Assembly: GCA_903835075.1 (NCBI GenBank)
Contig: CAILLM010000002.1
Location: 1-64,000, forward strand
Length of the DNA: 64,000 bases
Direction: 5' to 3'
Source of the DNA: Candidatus Staskawiczbacteria bacterium
GTDB lineage: Bacteria; Patescibacteria; Paceibacteria; Paceibacterales; Staskawiczbacteraceae
A program made the position numbers and the translations under genes. The notes beneath the pieces were generated by a model. The model ran no database searches. It saw nothing but the letters and a program-made list of their open reading frames with translations, and was not told the origin of the DNA. Shown one piece after another: positions 25,808 to 33,464 of the stretch; the first letter of the stretch is position 1, and every line of letters starts with the position of its first letter.

Positions 25808-26080
25808 TTATTTTACGTATAAATTGCAAAAGCAATGCCCATCTTTTTCAACCTCATCTTTGTGCCAAATGCAGGGGCAAATCTTTTTTGCATCTTCCTC
25901 TTTGTCGCCAGAAACTCTTCTGCACGGGCAATATTGTGCCCCATGAGTTTCTTCGTTGCGCAAAAGTCCGTCTATAATTCTTTCCACGGTTTTTTCATCG
26001 GGGTTTAATTTGAACCCGCTAGTTTCTGCATGCTCTTGGAATTCTTTTTTTAATTTTTTTACAATTTCTTCTTTTTCCAT
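25808..26080 (-). CDS. Ferredoxin:thioredoxin reductase catalytic-subunit-like protein
   Basis: 90 residues. It has the FTR-beta cysteine pattern CPC (51-53), CPC (68-70) and CFC (83-85), with conserved spacing near the family form CPC-x-CPC-x-CHC. The His of the last motif is Phe here. FTR reduces thioredoxin through a [4Fe-4S] cluster and an active-site disulfide. The gene overlaps the thioredoxin gene by one base (TAATG), so the two are probably partners. No ferredoxin or variable subunit is visible. Confidence 0.8.
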   Translation of the reverse strand: MEKEEIVKKLKKEFQEHAETSGFKLNPDEKTVERIIDGLLRNEETHGAQYCPCRRVSGDKEEDAKKICPCIWHKDEVEKDGHCFCNLYVK

Positions 26081-26409
26081 TATTTTGTTTCTTTAATTGT
26101 ATTTTCTACCCACTCTTTTATGGAATTTTCAGGTATTAATCCTACAAAATTATTTACTTGTTTCCCATTTTTAAACATAAAAACTGAAGGAATTTTTTCT
26201 ACATCAAATTTTTGTGAAGTAGCGGGGAACTCATCTACATTAATTTTCCACAAAACAACATTTTCCTTAAAATGTTCAGCTACTTTTTCTAAGATTGGGC
26301 CTAAAACTTGGCATGGCCCGCACCATGTAGCAAAAAAATCTACTAAGACAAATTTGTCTGTGGCGCCAAGCTCTTCTTCAAAATTTTTATCAGTTATATT
26401 TTGTGTCAT
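26080..26409 (-). CDS. trxA: Thioredoxin
   Basis: 109 residues. A full-length thioredoxin fold with the active site WCGPC (C30, C33), the cis-Pro loop IPSVFMFKNG and no signal peptide, so it is cytoplasmic. Its translation is coupled to the FTR-like gene, which suggests ferredoxin- or iron-sulfur-linked reduction rather than an NADPH thioredoxin reductase. Confidence 0.93.
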   Translation of the reverse strand: MTQNITDKNFEEELGATDKFVLVDFFATWCGPCQVLGPILEKVAEHFKENVVLWKINVDEFPATSQKFDVEKIPSVFMFKNGKQVNNFVGLIPENSIKEWVENTIKETK

Positions 26410-26418
26410 TTTTTTAAT

Positions 26419-27045
26419 TTAATTTATATCGTTTAATAATATTTGGTGGTCTTTCTTAAACCATTTTAAACAAATGTGATAAATGCCAAACGTTATAAAG
26501 TATGCGGCCATTACATCTATGGTGTAATGGTAATGCCCAAGCAAGGCTAATATACCTAATATAACAGAAATAGAGACAAATGAATAGCGTAATTTCTTCT
26601 CTGGCCAAAAAATTAAAGCCATTAGAAACGGGAAGCCCACATGCCCTGAAAAAAATAAATCTCCACCCGAGGTAATGCTTTTAAAAATATTTAAGTTTGT
26701 GGCAACAATATTTGGGTAAATTCCCACGTGAGTCATGGTTATAAAAACAGAACGAATCAAAATAAAAACAGAAGTGCTTTTTAGTATAAAAAGCATTCTT
26801 TGAGGCTTAATTAAACATAGAATTATTATAAAAATAATTACGGCAAAAAAGCCATAAACAAAAATATCGGCTACATTAAAAATTGGGATATTGCTTAAAA
26901 TTATGTCTGTGACAGCATTGCTTTGTTTATCGGTGGCATAGTCTGAGGCAAAATATTCAACAACCAAGCTTACAAATAAAAAAACTATTCCCGTAACAAG
27001 GGAATAAGCAAAATATTTGTTTGTTAAATATTTTTTATGAATCAT
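26419..27045 (-). CDS. PAP2-type / sphingomyelin-synthase-like membrane phosphatase
   Basis: 208 residues with about six membrane segments. FFSGHVGFPF and GHYHYTIDVMAAY match the two His motifs of the PAP2_C/sphingomyelin-synthase-like group, which act on lipid phosphates or transfer headgroups. It overlaps uppP by 4 nt, so a joint role in lipid-carrier or membrane-lipid metabolism is likely. The substrate is unknown. Confidence 0.7.
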   Translation of the reverse strand: MIHKKYLTNKYFAYSLVTGIVFLFVSLVVEYFASDYATDKQSNAVTDIILSNIPIFNVADIFVYGFFAVIIFIIILCLIKPQRMLFILKSTSVFILIRSVFITMTHVGIYPNIVATNLNIFKSITSGGDLFFSGHVGFPFLMALIFWPEKKLRYSFVSISVILGILALLGHYHYTIDVMAAYFITFGIYHICLKWFKKDHQILLNDIN

Positions 27046-27839
27046 TTTATTAGAAAATACCCAATTATTATTATGCCCAATATAATTCTGTAGTATCCAA
27101 ACACTTTAAAGTTGTGTTTTTGAACATAATTCATGAAAAATTTTATTACCACTAGGGCTGTAAAAAAAGAAACAATAAGCCCTATTATTAATACGGAAAG
27201 CTGGCTTGGATTGAGTAAGGCGTGATATTTTAACAAGCTGTATCCGGTAGCAGCTATCATTGTTGGAATTGCCAGAAAAAATGAAAATTCTGTTGCTACT
27301 AATCGCGAAGTGCCAAGAAGCAGTGCGCCAATTATTGTAGCTCCAGATCTTGATGTGCCAGGAATCATGGACAGGCATTGAATTAATCCAATAAAAAATG
27401 CTGTTTTATAGCTAAGATCTTTTATAGAAGTAATTTTTGCATTGTGATTTAATTTTTCAACAATTAAAATAATTATTCCGCCAATTAGTAAGGCAATGGC
27501 AACCGTCCAGGGATTAAATAATTTTTCTTCAATTTTGCTAGCAAACAATGCTCCAACTATTATGGCAGGTAAAACGCCAACCAATGTTTTGAGCCAAAGA
27601 CTTTTGTCTTGCCAAAGTCGTTTCTCTCCCTTCGGGAGATGTCCCGTAGGGACACAGAAAAAGAAAACCACTGCCAAAATGGCGCCAAGTTGTATAACTA
27701 CATCAAAAAGTAAAGTAAAATTTTTATCAAAAGTGATAAATTGATTTACCAAAATTAAGTGCCCCGTAGAAGAAATAGGCAAAAATTCAGTGAAACCTTC
27801 CACCACACCCAAAATTATTGCAGTAATATAGCTAAGCAT
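27042..27839 (-). CDS. uppP: Undecaprenyl-diphosphatase UppP (BacA)
   Basis: 265 residues, the usual length. It recycles undecaprenyl pyrophosphate for cell-wall synthesis. It has the family motifs EGFTEFLPISSTGH (14-27) and PGTSRSGATI, with multiple membrane helices. Residues 64-73 (PTGHLPKGEK) are encoded by a double palindromic element inserted in a loop between helices; a very similar peptide occurs in the SGNH hydrolase at 42806. Confidence 0.95.
   Translation of the reverse strand: MLSYITAIILGVVEGFTEFLPISSTGHLILVNQFITFDKNFTLLFDVVIQLGAILAVVFFFCVPTGHLPKGEKRLWQDKSLWLKTLVGVLPAIIVGALFASKIEEKLFNPWTVAIALLIGGIIILIVEKLNHNAKITSIKDLSYKTAFFIGLIQCLSMIPGTSRSGATIIGALLLGTSRLVATEFSFFLAIPTMIAATGYSLLKYHALLNPSQLSVLIIGLIVSFFTALVVIKFFMNYVQKHNFKVFGYYRIILGIIIIGYFLIK
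27625..27653. repeat. Double-hairpin palindromic element inside uppP
   Basis: CTCCCTTCGGGAG followed by GTCCCGTAGGGAC, two adjacent hairpins translated in frame as PTGHLPKGE. A related copy lies at 42904-42931. Confidence 0.75.
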
Positions 27840-27854
27840 ATAGTTATTCTATCA

Positions 27855-27879
27855 AAAAATTGCCCAAGGGGCAATTTTT
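27855..27879 (-). terminator. Terminator of the 27884 gene
   Basis: AAAAATTGCCC/GGGCAATTTTT hairpin with a 3-nt loop, T-rich on the minus strand. It lies directly between the 88-residue gene and uppP. Confidence 0.8.
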
Positions 27880-27883
27880 GTAA

Positions 27884-28150
27884 TTATGCGTCGTAGTGAG
27901 TTTCGGGGTAGTTTTTAAATATTTCTTTTTTCTTTGAAATGTAACCTTTTTTGTCTGGTTCTTTCTGCATAGAGGTAAGCCAAGAAATAAAAGGAATTCT
28001 GTGTTTGTCTAAGCACCACTCAGTATCTTTCATAAGTGGTTTTTTTTCATCTTTAAACTTATCAAGCAAAGTTAAGGTAGCTTGTAAGTTTGAAGGAGAC
28101 AACTTATTATGCTCTTCTAAAAATTGTTCTTTATTAATTAGTGTTGTCAT
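27884..28150 (-). CDS. Hypothetical small protein
   Basis: 88 residues, not recognised. It is hydrophilic and helical, with WCLDKHRIPFISWLTSMQKEP in the middle and a KNYPETHYDA end. The leader contains two AAGGTA-type repeats around a GGTACC site just upstream. It has its own terminator downstream. Confidence 0.55.
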   Translation of the reverse strand: MTTLINKEQFLEEHNKLSPSNLQATLTLLDKFKDEKKPLMKDTEWCLDKHRIPFISWLTSMQKEPDKKGYISKKKEIFKNYPETHYDA

Positions 28151-28205
28151 AATAATACCTTATTTAAAGGTACCTAACCTTAACATACTTTCCGTAAAAA
28201 AACAA

Positions 28206-28237
28206 GCCCCGTTAGAAATCGTGATTTCTAACGGGGC
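28206..28237 (-). terminator. Very strong hairpin, second of tandem terminators
   Basis: A perfect 15-bp stem with a 2-nt loop (GCCCCGTTAGAAATC and its complement), followed on the minus strand by a T-run. It backs up the terminator at 28263-28284. Confidence 0.8.
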
Positions 28238-28262
28238 AAGCCCACTTTTATAAAATAAAAAA

Positions 28263-28284
28263 GCCGACGATTTGATTCGTCGGC
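28263..28284 (-). terminator. Terminator of the 28307 gene
   Basis: GCCGACGA/TCGTCGGC stem with a 6-nt loop and a T6 tract on the minus strand, 23 nt past the stop. Confidence 0.85.
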
Positions 28285-28306
28285 GAGAAGCTTTGACTTG
28301 CTTGTT

Positions 28307-28879
28307 TCAGCCTTGGGCATGCATTACTGCTTCGCCCCATGATATTGGTGGGTCAAAATTAATGCCATCAACATCGAGGCTAATCGCTATGCACTTGGTT
28401 TTGATTGCCCGCAGGAATGCGTGACCTTGGCATAACAGTCTTGTGTGTACATCTCCGTGGGCGACCGCAATATCTTTTCGGAAAAGTGAAGCCATGTCGT
28501 CGACGAAGTGTTGAATCCATATTTCATCGAGTTGCAATTCGCAAAGTGTTGACCCGCTAGTCACGCCTATGCCATTGAACCACTCATTGAAGAAAGCCCA
28601 TGCATAGGTGAATCTTGCTGATACCGTGCGCATTTCATCAAGAAATGCACCAATTTGCATTAAGTACACTTTTGTCGGCTTATATTCCGGTTCGGGCGCT
28701 GGCACCGGCTGTTGTTGAGCTGGCTTGCTCCGGGAAGGAATGAAAAGAATGACAGCGAGTCCGCCGGCGAGTGATGCAACTATAATGATGTATGTCCAAA
28801 TTGGATGTTCAATCGTCAAGTAACGGGCTGCGAAGTAGGTGATGATAACCTGGGAAACGATGGTGATAGTGTTTTTCAT
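28307..28879 (-). CDS. Hypothetical two-helix membrane protein
   Basis: 190 residues, not recognised. Two N-terminal membrane helices (about 5-25 and 29-50), a Pro-rich linker (PAQQQPVPAPEPEY) and a helical soluble domain. Codon use is more GC-rich than in neighbouring housekeeping genes. It has its own promoter (28935-28962) and tandem terminators, forming a self-contained single-gene cassette between uppP and typA. Confidence 0.6.
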   Translation of the reverse strand: MKNTITIVSQVIITYFAARYLTIEHPIWTYIIIVASLAGGLAVILFIPSRSKPAQQQPVPAPEPEYKPTKVYLMQIGAFLDEMRTVSARFTYAWAFFNEWFNGIGVTSGSTLCELQLDEIWIQHFVDDMASLFRKDIAVAHGDVHTRLLCQGHAFLRAIKTKCIAISLDVDGINFDPPISWGEAVMHAQG

Positions 28880-28934
28880 TGGTTTGATTTCTGGGGTTGG
28901 TTTGTCAAAGAAGCATTCCTCTCTGGATGCTTAT

Positions 28935-28962
28935 ATCTTATGACTTTTCTAAAATTTGTCAA
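28935..28962 (-). promoter_or_regulatory. Sigma-70 promoter of the 28307 gene
   Basis: On the minus strand: perfect TTGACA, a 16-nt spacer and TAAGAT. It begins 6 nt after the typA terminator. Confidence 0.65.
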
Positions 28963-28968
28963 CTAAAA

Positions 28969-28986
28969 AACCGCCAAAAGGCGGTT
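28969..28986 (-). terminator. typA terminator
   Basis: AACCGCC/GGCGGTT stem with a 4-nt loop and a T-run on the minus strand, 40 nt past the typA stop. Confidence 0.85.
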
Positions 28987-29025
28987 TGGGAAAGCGAGGC
29001 CCGCCCTGGGCGCGCCGAGCGACTT

Positions 29026-30855
29026 TTAGTAGTCGAATTTTACGCCGGACTCGGCGCGATCTGCGCGTTTGGCGTCAACTTCGCGCAAGTGCATTTTTCG
29101 GATACGAATATTCTTTGGAGTAACTTCAACTAATTCATCATCTCCAATATACTCAAGCGAATCTTCCAAATTCATTATTTTTGGCACGTTAAAATGCTCT
29201 CTGTTTTTTTCTCCTTTAGATCTCATGTTGGAAAGTTGTTTTTCTTTACAAACATTTACACGTATATCGTTTGGTCTTGAGTTTTGTCCAACAACTTGAC
29301 CTTCATAAACCGTAACCGCTGGCCCAATAAATAAAATTCCGCGGTCTTGAACATTTTTTAAGCCGTAAAGTCTGGTGTCGCCGGTTTCTGTGGCAACCAA
29401 GCTACCGTTGTCACGTTCTTTCCAGTTGCCAACATCAAGCATATATTCAAAAAATATTGTGTTAATTATTCCCAAGCCTTTTGTGTCAGTTAAAAATTCA
29501 TTCCTATATCCAAACAATCCGCGGGTTGGAATAATAAATTCTAGAAATGCCACGCCATTATGATTTCGCATTTCTTTTAATTCTCCCTTTCTGACTCCCA
29601 TTTTTTGCATTACTACACCCTGATAAGTTTCGGGAACTTCAATAAATATTTTTTCGTAAGGAGTCATTAATTTGCCGTTTATTTCGCGAGTAATAACTTG
29701 AGGCCTTGAAACTTGAAATTCAAAACCTTCGCGCCTCATTCTTTCAATTAAAATAGCCAAATGTAATTCTCCTCTACCAGAAACAATCCATTGATTTTTA
29801 TCATTTTCTTCAACTTTTAAAGAAACATCAGTTTCTAATTCTTTAAATAATCTTTGTCTTATTTGTCTTGTTGTTGAAAATTCTCCTTCTTTTCCGGCAA
29901 AAGGTGAGTCATTAACCATAAATGTCATTTTTACAGTTGGCTCGTCAATGTTAATTACAGGCAAAGCTTCTGGAGTTTCTGGGTCGGCAATTGTTTCTCC
30001 AATTGTAACATCCTCAATTCCTGCAATGGCAACAATGTCTCCTGCTTTTGACTCTTCGGCCTCAAGCCTGCCCAACCCTGCAAAGGTCATTAAAGAAGTT
30101 ATTTTTGACTTAACGGCAACTCCTTCTCTGCTTATGTGAACAACTTCTTGTCCATTTTTTATAATTCCATTGTGGATTCTTCCAATTGCAATCCTTCCTT
30201 TAAAATCATCTGGCGCAATTGAAGTAACCAACATTTGCAAAGGTTTTGTTATGTCGGCAATAGGTGAGGGGATATGTTCTACAATTGCTTCAAAAACAGG
30301 AGTAATGTCTGTCATTTTTGACAAATCAGCTTCAAGCCCAGCTTTTCCTTCACGGCCAGAAGCATACAAAACAGGAAAATCTAAACTGTGGTCACCAGCT
30401 CCCAATTCTAAAAATAATTCAAAAGTAGCTTCAAGTGCAAAATCTGGACGAGCGCCTGGTTTATCAATTTTGTTTACAACTACAATAATTTTATGACCCA
30501 TTTCTAAAGCCTTTTTCAAAACAAATCTTGTTTGAGGCATTGGGCCTTCTTTGGCGTCTATTAAAAGTAAACAACCATCTGCCATGTTTAAAACTCTTTC
30601 AACTTCACCGCCAAAATCAGCGTGACCAGGAGTGTCAATAATGTTTATTTTTACATCGCCATACATTACAGATGCATTTTTTGAAAAAATTGTAATTCCG
30701 CGCTCTCTTTCTAATTCGTTGCTGTCCATAATCATTTCTTGGGCAGCAACTTCTTTTTTCATTTCTGTTTTGCTTTGCCTTAAAAGCGCGTCCACCAAAG
30801 TAGTTTTTCCATGGTCAACGTGAGCGATAATAGCTATATTCCTGATATTGTTCAT
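29026..30855 (-). CDS. typA: Ribosome-associated GTPase TypA/BipA
   Basis: 609 residues, full length. It is a translational GTPase active in ribosome assembly and stress. It has HVDHGKTT (about 12-19), DTPGHADF, NKID and the EF-G-like C-terminal domains followed by the BipA-specific end. It is transcribed alone from a consensus promoter. Confidence 0.96.
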   Translation of the reverse strand: MNNIRNIAIIAHVDHGKTTLVDALLRQSKTEMKKEVAAQEMIMDSNELERERGITIFSKNASVMYGDVKINIIDTPGHADFGGEVERVLNMADGCLLLIDAKEGPMPQTRFVLKKALEMGHKIIVVVNKIDKPGARPDFALEATFELFLELGAGDHSLDFPVLYASGREGKAGLEADLSKMTDITPVFEAIVEHIPSPIADITKPLQMLVTSIAPDDFKGRIAIGRIHNGIIKNGQEVVHISREGVAVKSKITSLMTFAGLGRLEAEESKAGDIVAIAGIEDVTIGETIADPETPEALPVINIDEPTVKMTFMVNDSPFAGKEGEFSTTRQIRQRLFKELETDVSLKVEENDKNQWIVSGRGELHLAILIERMRREGFEFQVSRPQVITREINGKLMTPYEKIFIEVPETYQGVVMQKMGVRKGELKEMRNHNGVAFLEFIIPTRGLFGYRNEFLTDTKGLGIINTIFFEYMLDVGNWKERDNGSLVATETGDTRLYGLKNVQDRGILFIGPAVTVYEGQVVGQNSRPNDIRVNVCKEKQLSNMRSKGEKNREHFNVPKIMNLEDSLEYIGDDELVEVTPKNIRIRKMHLREVDAKRADRAESGVKFDY

Positions 30856-30894
30856 CGTAATATTTATTTTAATTTTTTGTAGGTAATAGAAATA

Positions 30895-30923
30895 ATTATA
30901 CGCTAAAATTTGCGTAATGTCAA
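30895..30923 (-). promoter_or_regulatory. Perfect sigma-70 promoter of typA
   Basis: On the minus strand: TTGACA, a 17-nt spacer and TATAAT, about 40 nt before the start codon. Confidence 0.85.
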
Positions 30924-30981
30924 AGTAATTATGTAAAAAAAAGAAGCCCGACGACGTATCGTAAGGCCCGATGAATGGATG

Positions 30982-31224
30982 TTATATGATTGTTTCAAAC
31001 TCCACATTTACAAATTTTGCAACGCAATTTCCGTTGGCGTCGTAAATGAAGTAGCTGTAACGTGCATTGTCTGGTTTTTGCCATTCTCTTCTGGCTGCTC
31101 TTTTTGCACTTCTGAGATGGCTATAATCACCAAGTAAATATGAGGCACTTGTTATATTGCTCGAGCAAATTAATCTTATTTTTCCCCTGGGGGATTTGAA
31201 TACCCTGAATTTCCTTCTTTTCAT
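30982..31224 (-). CDS. Hypothetical small basic protein
   Basis: 80 residues, not recognised. It has a basic N-terminus (MKRRKFRVFKSPRGK), a central RSAKRAARREWQ helix and a C-terminal YFIYDANGNCVAKFV beta-hairpin-like segment. It overlaps the upstream 75-residue gene by 4 nt (ATGA). An imperfect GCCCGACGA hairpin followed by a T-run on the minus strand lies just downstream (about 30940-30970). Confidence 0.55.
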   Translation of the reverse strand: MKRRKFRVFKSPRGKIRLICSSNITSASYLLGDYSHLRSAKRAARREWQKPDNARYSYFIYDANGNCVAKFVNVEFETII

Positions 31225-31448
31225 CTTGGTTGGGTTGGTTGGTGCTGAACTAGCGCCGTGAGCAAGAAGGCAACCGCAAGTGGCTGACTTTGAATTTGCT
31301 CAATTAAGGGCCGTCCAATAATGTCCAGTTTGATGTTTCTCAAATCAATCATTAACTCGGTGTTGCCCTGCTTAATGACTATTAGTTCGCGTGGGAAATT
31401 AATCCGTATTGTTGTTGGGTCCATTATGGTTGGTGGTATATTTTTCAA
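31221..31448 (-). CDS. Hypothetical small protein
   Basis: 75 residues if read from the TTG at 31448; an ATG at 31424 would give 67 residues. Not recognised. The middle (INFPRELIVIKQGNTELMIDLRNIKLDI) looks like beta strands. It is the first gene of a two-gene cassette with a promoter at 31490-31518. Confidence 0.5.
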   Translation of the reverse strand: MKNIPPTIMDPTTIRINFPRELIVIKQGNTELMIDLRNIKLDIIGRPLIEQIQSQPLAVAFLLTALVQHQPTQPR

Positions 31449-31489
31449 TAGCGGGGGATAGGATTCTCCGCTGAGCTATAGGTGGATTG

Positions 31490-31518
31490 TTTTTATCACG
31501 ACAAGCTAATGATGTCAA
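31490..31518 (-). promoter_or_regulatory. Sigma-70-like promoter of the 31221/30982 cassette
   Basis: On the minus strand: perfect TTGACA, a 17-nt spacer and TAAAAA, about 45-65 nt upstream of the first gene. Confidence 0.6.
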
Positions 31519-31536
31519 CTAAAAAATTGCATTTTA

Positions 31537-31571
31537 AAAGGCTAAGAAGGGGATTTCCCTTATTAGCCTTT
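31537..31571 (-). terminator. Terminator after the 31611 gene
   Basis: AAAGGCTAA and AAGGG pair with CCCTT and AGCCTTT. A second CCCCCAC/GTGGGGG hairpin precedes it on the minus strand. Confidence 0.7.
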
Positions 31572-31610
31572 GTGATGTTCCCCCACGTGTGGGGGGTTAT
31601 TGAGGCTTCA

Positions 31611-31862
31611 TCAAAGCCTTTTTTTCGTGGGTAGTTGTCCGCGGCGCCATGTATTTTGATATCGGAGCGGTTGGTGGCTTTCCCACAGATGGTGCAAAAT
31701 GGAGATGGCGGAGAATGCCACTCCGCCGGCGAGGTAAAACCATTCGGGTGATTCCAGCTTGAATCCCGAGTGATAGATTATTGAATTTGCGTAGCCGCCG
31801 TAAGTGGCAACACAAATTAGAAACACCCCGGCTAACAGAATTAGTACATTCGCGATTTTCAT
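31611..31862 (-). CDS. Small two-helix membrane protein
   Basis: 83 residues, not recognised. Hydrophobic segments at about 5-22 and 38-58 flank a short loop (YHSGFKLESPEWFYLAGG). It has a perfect consensus promoter and a terminator of its own. Confidence 0.6.
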   Translation of the reverse strand: MKIANVLILLAGVFLICVATYGGYANSIIYHSGFKLESPEWFYLAGGVAFSAISILHHLWESHQPLRYQNTWRRGQLPTKKRL

Positions 31863-31918
31863 GGTATGTAGTTGGTTCAGTTGACAAGTCGTGGATTGGT
31901 ATTCTCCACACTATATTA

Positions 31919-31947
31919 ATTATATCATTTTTGAGGTGGCTTGTCAA
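31919..31947 (-). promoter_or_regulatory. Perfect sigma-70 promoter of the 31611 gene
   Basis: On the minus strand: TTGACA, a 17-nt spacer and TATAAT, about 57 nt upstream of the ATG. It follows directly after the RRM-gene terminator. Confidence 0.8.
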
Positions 31948-31963
31948 GTTGTTGAAATAACAA

Positions 31964-31990
31964 AAAACCACCCCTTGCGGGATGGTTTTT
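31964..31990 (-). terminator. Terminator of the RRM gene
   Basis: AAAACCA-CCC/GGG-TGGTTTT hairpin, about 12 nt past the stop at 32002. Confidence 0.8.
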
Positions 31991-32001
31991 CTAAATACTA
32001 A

Positions 32002-32325
32002 TTAGTATCTGTTGCCTCCACCAAATCCACCTCTGTTTCCTCCACCGAATCCTCCTCCGGTTCTTGGAGCTCTTGGTTCCATTGGCTTTGCTTCGTTAAC
32101 GGTTAGATTTCTTCCATCTAATTCTTTTCCGTTAAACATTTCGATAGCTTTTTGAGCTTCTTCTTCTGTAGACATTTCTACGAATCCGAAACCTTTTGAA
32201 CGATTTGTCATCTTATCGATGATAATTGTAGCTGTTTCAACTGTTCCAGCTTGTTCAAATGTTGATCTTAAAGTAGCTTCTGATGTGTTGTAGGATAATC
32301 CTCCAACGTATAGTTTTTTTGCCAT
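32002..32325 (-). CDS. RRM-type RNA-binding protein
   Basis: 107 residues. A single RRM with RNP2 KLYVGGLSY and RNP1 KGFGFVEM, then a Gly/Arg/Phe-rich tail (GGGFGGGNRGGFGGGNRY). It is like the small cold-responsive RNA-binding proteins of cyanobacteria and other bacteria and probably acts as an RNA chaperone. A long structured leader precedes it. Confidence 0.92.
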   Translation of the reverse strand: MAKKLYVGGLSYNTSEATLRSTFEQAGTVETATIIIDKMTNRSKGFGFVEMSTEEEAQKAIEMFNGKELDGRNLTVNEAKPMEPRAPRTGGGFGGGNRGGFGGGNRY

Positions 32326-32452
32326 TTTATTGTTTGCTTGGTTAATAATAAGTAAGCCGACCGCAGGTTCGAGTGAACCTACCCTCTTATCTTTCTTCAG
32401 GCTTAATTACTAATCCCTACGAAAACAATAAGAAACTTACAAACAAATTATA
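32326..32452 (-). promoter_or_regulatory. Promoter and structured 5' leader of the RRM gene
   Basis: An extended -10 element, TGCTATAAT on the minus strand (TATAAT at 32447-32452), gives a leader of about 115 nt. The leader contains an AGGTTC/GAACCT hairpin inside an AAGCC/GGCTT outer pairing. Cold- or structure-dependent control is possible; this is inference. Confidence 0.5.
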
Positions 32453-32491
32453 GCACAGATATGTTTTAAATACAACAATCAACAGTATTAA

Positions 32492-32977
32492 TTACAACCC
32501 ACAAGATTCTATTATTGGAGAAAGCTGATGTAAAATTAAATATCCTAAAAGTTTACTGCCTGCAATTACCAGTAAGGCAATTATTAAATGTCTAATTACC
32601 ATAGTTAAACGGCCTTTTCTGGTTTTTGTAATTAGAAAACTTAAAAGTGCAAGCAAAATTAATCCCCAAATAGATGAAACAATTAATGCAGTAAATGGTG
32701 GAAGGAATAAAACAATTAAAATAAAAGTTGCAACCAAAAATAATCTTGCTAAGAAATTTGCAAATGCAAATGAATTTACTTCATGGCTTGAAGCGCCTTC
32801 CGATTCTTTATAAATGTGAATGCTAAAAGAGTCGGAAATGTTGTCAGCAACCGCAATAATCAAAAGTCCAGTAATAATACTTATTTTAGCACTTGCTCCT
32901 TGGGTTAGCCCTGCAATTAATCCCATACTGGTGATAATTGCAGCAGTAGCGCCCATGCTGAATTTATTTATATTCAT
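32492..32977 (-). CDS. VIT1/CCC1-like membrane transporter
   Basis: 161 residues with about five hydrophobic segments. The N-terminal MGATAAIITSMGLIAGL and ADNISDSFSIHIYKESEG blocks resemble the VIT (vacuolar iron/manganese transporter) family. It is short for the family, so only the core is present. It lies beside an Nramp gene, which supports a divalent-metal role. Confidence 0.6.
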   Translation of the reverse strand: MNINKFSMGATAAIITSMGLIAGLTQGASAKISIITGLLIIAVADNISDSFSIHIYKESEGASSHEVNSFAFANFLARLFLVATFILIVLFLPPFTALIVSSIWGLILLALLSFLITKTRKGRLTMVIRHLIIALLVIAGSKLLGYLILHQLSPIIESCGL

Positions 32978-32985
32978 AAATTTTA

Positions 32986-33426
32986 TTACTTTTTCAAGTT
33001 ATTACGCCAATTTTTTGGCCAATATTTTTTTACAAAATCTTCAACGTCATTAAATTTAGCAAAATTTAATGCTTTTTGACTGGGTTGATTAATAAATCCT
33101 GGTTTGGTTTCATGCATAATTCCGCACCAGTACTTTTCTGTAAGTCCTGCAATTTCTTTTAAATAAACTAATAATCCATTAGCATATCCGCAATACATGC
33201 AACCTATTTTCTGAAACGCGTCTAAATATTGTAATTTGTTTCTATCCATTATTAAAATATATTTTGAGCGTTCTACTTTTTCTATGCCGTGAATTGGAAA
33301 GCAAATAAATTGATACAATGAAGCTACGGCATCTAAAAGTATAAAAAAAGGTAACGGAAGCCAAATAAATGGCCCAGTGAAAAATCTTCCCAAATCATTT
33401 TTATTGCCGTCTTTTAAATAGTCCAT
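32986..33426 (-). CDS. Hypothetical protein of metal-transport cluster
   Basis: 146 residues, not recognised. The ATG at 33426 is preferred over an upstream TTG. One hydrophobic segment (about 17-40) is followed by CMYCGYANGLLVYLKEIAGLTEKYWCGIMHE, whose Cys and His could bind metal. It sits between the VIT-like and Nramp genes, 8 nt before the former, so it is likely co-expressed. Confidence 0.6.
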   Translation of the reverse strand: MDYLKDGNKNDLGRFFTGPFIWLPLPFFILLDAVASLYQFICFPIHGIEKVERSKYILIMDRNKLQYLDAFQKIGCMYCGYANGLLVYLKEIAGLTEKYWCGIMHETKPGFINQPSQKALNFAKFNDVEDFVKKYWPKNWRNNLKK

Positions 33427-33464
33427 AGTCTTTAAATTATATTTAATTAGCAAATCACTTCAAG

